Shown here piece by piece: positions 6,508 to 9,198 of a stretch of DNA of 9,198 bases. Origin of the DNA: Candidatus Omnitrophota bacterium (GTDB taxonomy: Bacteria > Omnitrophota > Koll11 > Pluralincolimonadales > Pluralincolimonadaceae). Within the stretch, counting starts at the first letter, position 1, and each line of letters begins with the position of its first letter. Both the position numbers and the translations under genes were made by a program. The stretch spans positions 1 through 9,198 of the forward strand of contig JAKLIT010000050.1 of the NCBI GenBank assembly GCA_022709465.1. The letters run 5' to 3'. The notes below the pieces were generated by a model. It was not told the DNA's origin. It saw nothing but the letters and a program-made list of their open reading frames with translations, and did not search any database.

Positions 6508-7934
6508 CCGCTTCCACAAAAAGATTGATAGAAGAATGCGCGGGATTAAACGCCCGGATTGCGGGACGGCTCGGGCCGGAGCTTGAGTTCCTCGTGTGGG
6601 CCTCGCCGACGGCATACAGGGACCCGGAAGACACCAAGCTGTGGCATCCGGTATACCTTGAAAAGCCGGCCGCGTATAAACTGCTCGTGCATTGCTACCT
6701 TTACCTGCGATACGCTTTTATAGGGATGGCCAGGTGCTTCGCTTACAGGGGTTTCTCCTACGCATACAGGAATGCAGGCGCGCCGGTGCTTATCGTGATG
6801 GCTGAAGAGATAACCGACCATTCGGCGGAGTTCAGGACAGGCTATATCATAGAAGACGGTTCTCGCCCGGAGGATAAGCTTGTCTTTTCGCGGTCAAAAA
6901 GGATAGGAAAAAACTTCACGGCGCTTGGTATACGGAAGAAGATAATGATCGGCGAAAGGCTGGAGATGGCGCTCATAGCCGATCTTATGAAGCAATTATT
7001 AGCGGGCCGCCTCAGCATGGCGTACCTTGATTCGCTTGCCTTATTCCACAGGTGGGTGATCTCTTACTCATGGTGCTTCCATTATGACTTCTACAAGCTG
7101 ATGCGCGCGATACTGGGACGCAAGCAGCCAGGATACCGGTCTGTATTCGTCCCGCATGAGATGCATTTCTATTCGAGGATGGCATGGAAGGCGGCCAAAG
7201 GGACGGGCGTCAAAAGGATCACGGCGCAGCACGCGATGATATTGCCTGAGAAGTTGTGGTACTTCCCGGATGCCGGAGAGGTCAAGGCAGGATGCGCACT
7301 TCCGGATATATTTTATGTTTACAGTGAGGCGGCTAAGGCCCTTCTCGGAAGGAATTATCCGGGCACGGAATTTCGTTTTTGCTGCGGCCCGAGGTTCAGG
7401 AAGTGGAAAGATACTGCCCGATTGGACAGGTCCCGTGCGGACGCGCTGACGTTCGTATGCGGGATAATGGCTTATGACACCGCGATAATCGTAAAAGCGG
7501 CCAAGGCGCTGCTCGCAGAAGGATATGGCGCTAAGAGGAGGATCAGGCTGCGTCTGCATCCCGCCGGGATAATAGGCAGGCAGCAGAAGGAATGGATAGC
7601 GGCGCAGGCAAAGGCGGGCTCGATAGAGCTGTCGAATGTGCCGCTTAAGGAGGAGTTTGAACTGTCGAGGATTATAGTCGGCTCGAACTCAGCGGTGCTT
7701 CAGGAAGCCGTGCTTTCTGGCGTGCCGGCGCTTGCGCTCACAAGTAATGAGTATATTTGCGCGTCCGTCCTGCCGGATGACGATAAATGGACGATAGATG
7801 TCTCGCGATTAACATGGAAAATAATAGAAGAGCGATCCGGGAGCGCGCCGGAGAGCGATACGGTCCTTCGTTTCAGGGTAAACATGGGGCTAGATAACCG
7901 GGACCTGACCACGGCAACGGTGGCCGCCGCATGA
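6498..7934 (+). CDS. GT-B-like surface carbohydrate biosynthesis protein, function unknown
   Basis: I do not recognise a named family with certainty. The 478-residue product reads like a two-lobed GT-B protein. The N-terminal lobe has PVLIVMAEE (96-104) and YIIEDGS (116-122). The middle has VFVPHEMHFYSRM (217-229) and ITAQHAMI (241-248), a pattern of strand, His-Glu or Gln-His, then helix seen in transferases that bind a large acceptor or a nucleotide sugar. The C-terminal lobe has IRLRLHPAG (349-357) and VGSNSAVLQEAVLSGVPALAL (394-414), which resemble the His-Pro and Ser-rich donor-site loops of capsule and polysialic-acid transferases. It also resembles 'surface carbohydrate biosynthesis' proteins found in Leptospira-type O-antigen loci. 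No signal peptide; residues 60-80 are mildly hydrophobic. It shares ATGA with the next gene. Best guess: a cytoplasmic glycosyltransferase of the same pathway. The start is taken at 6498 rather than 6462 because of the ribosome binding site. Confidence 0.7.
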   Translation: MPLAASTKRLIEECAGLNARIAGRLGPELEFLVWASPTAYRDPEDTKLWHPVYLEKPAAYKLLVHCYLYLRYAFIGMARCFAYRGFSYAYRNAGAPVLIVMAEEITDHSAEFRTGYIIEDGSRPEDKLVFSRSKRIGKNFTALGIRKKIMIGERLEMALIADLMKQLLAGRLSMAYLDSLALFHRWVISYSWCFHYDFYKLMRAILGRKQPGYRSVFVPHEMHFYSRMAWKAAKGTGVKRITAQHAMILPEKLWYFPDAGEVKAGCALPDIFYVYSEAAKALLGRNYPGTEFRFCCGPRFRKWKDTARLDRSRADALTFVCGIMAYDTAIIVKAAKALLAEGYGAKRRIRLRLHPAGIIGRQQKEWIAAQAKAGSIELSNVPLKEEFELSRIIVGSNSAVLQEAVLSGVPALALTSNEYICASVLPDDDKWTIDVSRLTWKIIEERSGSAPESDTVLRFRVNMGLDNRDLTTATVAAA

Positions 7935-8860
7935 AACCGCTGGTAAGCGTCCAGGTCTGCTGCTACAATTCGGAGAAGTATCTTGCGCGGACTCTCAAGA
8001 GCGTGGCAGCCCAGACATTCAACGGATGGGAACTGGTGATCGTCAACGACGGATCCACGGACGGGACCGAAGCTATAGTGGACAGTTTCGTAAAGAAGGG
8101 GTTGCCGATAACCTACCATAGCCAGCGCAACCGCGGTTTCGCGGCCGCGAGGAACAGGGCTGTCGGGCTGTCGAAGGGCGACTGGATAGCGATACTCGAC
8201 CATGACGACGTATGGCGGCCGGATAAGCTCAGCCTGCAGCTCAAAGCGGCAGAAAGATACCCGGAGGCGAAGCTGCACTTTTCCAACTCGGAATGGTTCA
8301 CCGACGACGGGAAGATAGAGAGGAATACGGTAGAGGACGGCAGGTTCTGCACCGGCATAATAAGGGAACCATTCCTGGCATTGTTGTCCGAGGGTTGCTT
8401 CATAGACAGCGAGACCGCGCTTATCGACAAAAAGACGCTCGAGGCCCTCGGGGGTTTCAACGAGAAATACAAGTATATCGTAGATTACGACATGTTCCTC
8501 AGGATAGCGAAAGGAAACGCGATCTGCTATGAGGACAAAGTGCTTGCGGGATGGCGGGTGCACCCGTCGCAGGCGACGAAGAAGCTCGAGGAAGACATGA
8601 CGAGGGAGTATATAGACCTGTTCGAGAAAGCCCTCAGGGAGAGCGGCCTCCCGGCGGAAGTGAAGGAGAAGGTGAAGAGATCGATAGTATACCACCTCAA
8701 CAACTACTCGCTCCTGATGCTGCGGAAAGAAGGCAAGAAGGCGTTCCTGCGCACGCTGCTGGACGGGATAAAGAAGAGGCCGATGAGCCCGCACACCTAC
8801 CTTAAGACGCTTCATACGTTCTGCAGGGCTTATATGGGCGAGGGCGTGTCGTCAAGATGA
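7931..8860 (+). CDS. Family 2 glycosyltransferase (GT-A fold)
   Basis: The protein is 309 residues. It opens with the standard GT2 strand VSVQVCCYNSEKYL (5-18), followed by SVAAQTF (24-30), the nucleotide-binding VNDGSTDGT (38-46), RNRGFAAARN (66-75) and the metal-binding DxD site ILDHDD (88-93). GGFNEKY (174-180) and VDYDMFLR (184-191) form the acceptor-side end of the domain with its probable catalytic acid Asp185 or Asp187. WRVHPSQ (208-214) is the usual terminal His-containing strand. Residues about 216-309 are helical, charged and without membrane segments, so the enzyme is likely soluble or peripheral. It should add one sugar from a nucleotide-sugar to the growing chain with inversion; donor and acceptor cannot be told from the sequence. 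It overlaps both neighbours by 4 bases (ATGA), and no clear ribosome binding site precedes its ATG, so it probably depends on re-initiation after the upstream gene. Confidence 0.95.
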   Translation: MKPLVSVQVCCYNSEKYLARTLKSVAAQTFNGWELVIVNDGSTDGTEAIVDSFVKKGLPITYHSQRNRGFAAARNRAVGLSKGDWIAILDHDDVWRPDKLSLQLKAAERYPEAKLHFSNSEWFTDDGKIERNTVEDGRFCTGIIREPFLALLSEGCFIDSETALIDKKTLEALGGFNEKYKYIVDYDMFLRIAKGNAICYEDKVLAGWRVHPSQATKKLEEDMTREYIDLFEKALRESGLPAEVKEKVKRSIVYHLNNYSLLMLRKEGKKAFLRTLLDGIKKRPMSPHTYLKTLHTFCRAYMGEGVSSR

Positions 8861-9198
8861 AGGTGCTGTTCATAAATTTCAATATCGGCTCAACGCCCGG
8901 TATAAATAACGGGATAGCGTGCCTTTCCGCGGTCCTGAAAGAAAGGGGCCACAAGACGGCGCTCATATTCCTCTGCGAGCAGCTCGGTTACGGCTTCGAC
9001 CCGGACAGGATAAAGAAAGATATATTATCGGAAGCGCCCGATATCATCGGGCTGTCGCTTATCGAGACACAGTTGAAATACGCGAAGGCCTTAATGAGAG
9101 GCCTCCGGGAATATTACAAGGGCCTCGTAGTATGCGGCGGCCCGTACCCGACGATGGACCCGGAAGGATGCCTCGCGATAGACGGCGTCGATGCCGTA
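8857..9198 (+). CDS. B12-binding-domain protein, probable radical SAM enzyme, 3' partial
   Basis: An ATG at 8857 overlaps the stop of the glycosyltransferase (ATGA) and opens a frame that stays open for 114 codons to the window edge. GAGGG at 8840-8844 lies 12 bases upstream. The visible part begins with the strand MKVLFINFN, then NNGIACLSAVLKERGHKTAL (17-36), PDIIGLSLIETQ (61-72) and VVCGGPYPTMDPE (91-103), which is the pattern of the N-terminal cobalamin-binding-type Rossmann domain of B12-binding radical SAM enzymes. It is similar in layout to residues 1-120 of the enzyme at 5011-6507, where WGGVHAT takes the place of CGGPYPT. The Cys motif that would prove a radical SAM enzyme lies beyond the edge, so that half of the call is inferred from family architecture. 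Confidence 0.8.
   Translation, partial: MKVLFINFNIGSTPGINNGIACLSAVLKERGHKTALIFLCEQLGYGFDPDRIKKDILSEAPDIIGLSLIETQLKYAKALMRGLREYYKGLVVCGGPYPTMDPEGCLAIDGVDAV

Noticed and set aside
7700..8815. A 371-codon open frame on the minus strand, the longest antisense frame in the window
   Set aside because: It covers the ends and bodies of two well-supported plus-strand genes, including one with clear GT2 motifs. Its protein is rich in Arg, Leu and Val with no recognisable domain, as expected from the reverse complement of GC-rich coding DNA.
1..9198. CRISPR array, insertion sequence, transposase, tRNA or riboswitch
   Set aside because: No regularly spaced repeats, terminal inverted repeats, transposase-like frame or cloverleaf-like segment was seen, and there is no non-coding space for them.

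Overview
The window is one continuous stretch of a plus-strand surface-glycan operon. It holds eight genes, all in the same direction and all overlapping their neighbours, so there is no intergenic DNA, no promoter and no terminator in it. The first gene enters from outside on the left and the last runs off the right edge. I see no rRNA, tRNA, CRISPR array, insertion sequence or integrase.

Layout: (1) the C-terminal part of a GT-B-type glycosyltransferase-like protein (1-806); (2) a full ABC exporter half-transporter of the MsbA/PglK type (803-2599); (3) a two-domain fusion with an N-terminal DRE-TIM aldolase and a C-terminal domain that resembles GT42 sialyltransferases (2574-4298); (4) a divergent KdsB-like CMP-ulosonate synthetase (4295-5029); (5) a B12-binding radical SAM enzyme (5011-6507); (6) a large, poorly recognisable GT-B-like protein (6498-7934); (7) a GT-A family 2 glycosyltransferase (7931-8860); (8) the N-terminus of a second B12-binding radical SAM enzyme (8857 to the edge).

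The genes fit one job: building a lipid-linked or capsular glycan and flipping it across the inner membrane. The most interesting part is 2574-5029. A pyruvate-type aldolase, a CMP-sugar synthetase and a transferase domain that normally uses CMP-sialic acid lie side by side, two of them in one polypeptide. My inference is a compact route that makes, activates and transfers a 3-deoxy-2-ulosonic acid, perhaps without the usual PEP-dependent KdsA/NeuB synthase (none is in this window). The two radical SAM enzymes could then modify the sugar or its carrier.

Organism: a bacterium with moderately high GC, very tight gene packing and a marked preference for ATA (Ile) and AGG (Arg) codons. This style, and an operon mixing glycosyltransferases with B12-radical SAM enzymes, would suit an uncultivated lineage such as Omnitrophota, but that is a guess from general impression and not shown by any marker gene here.
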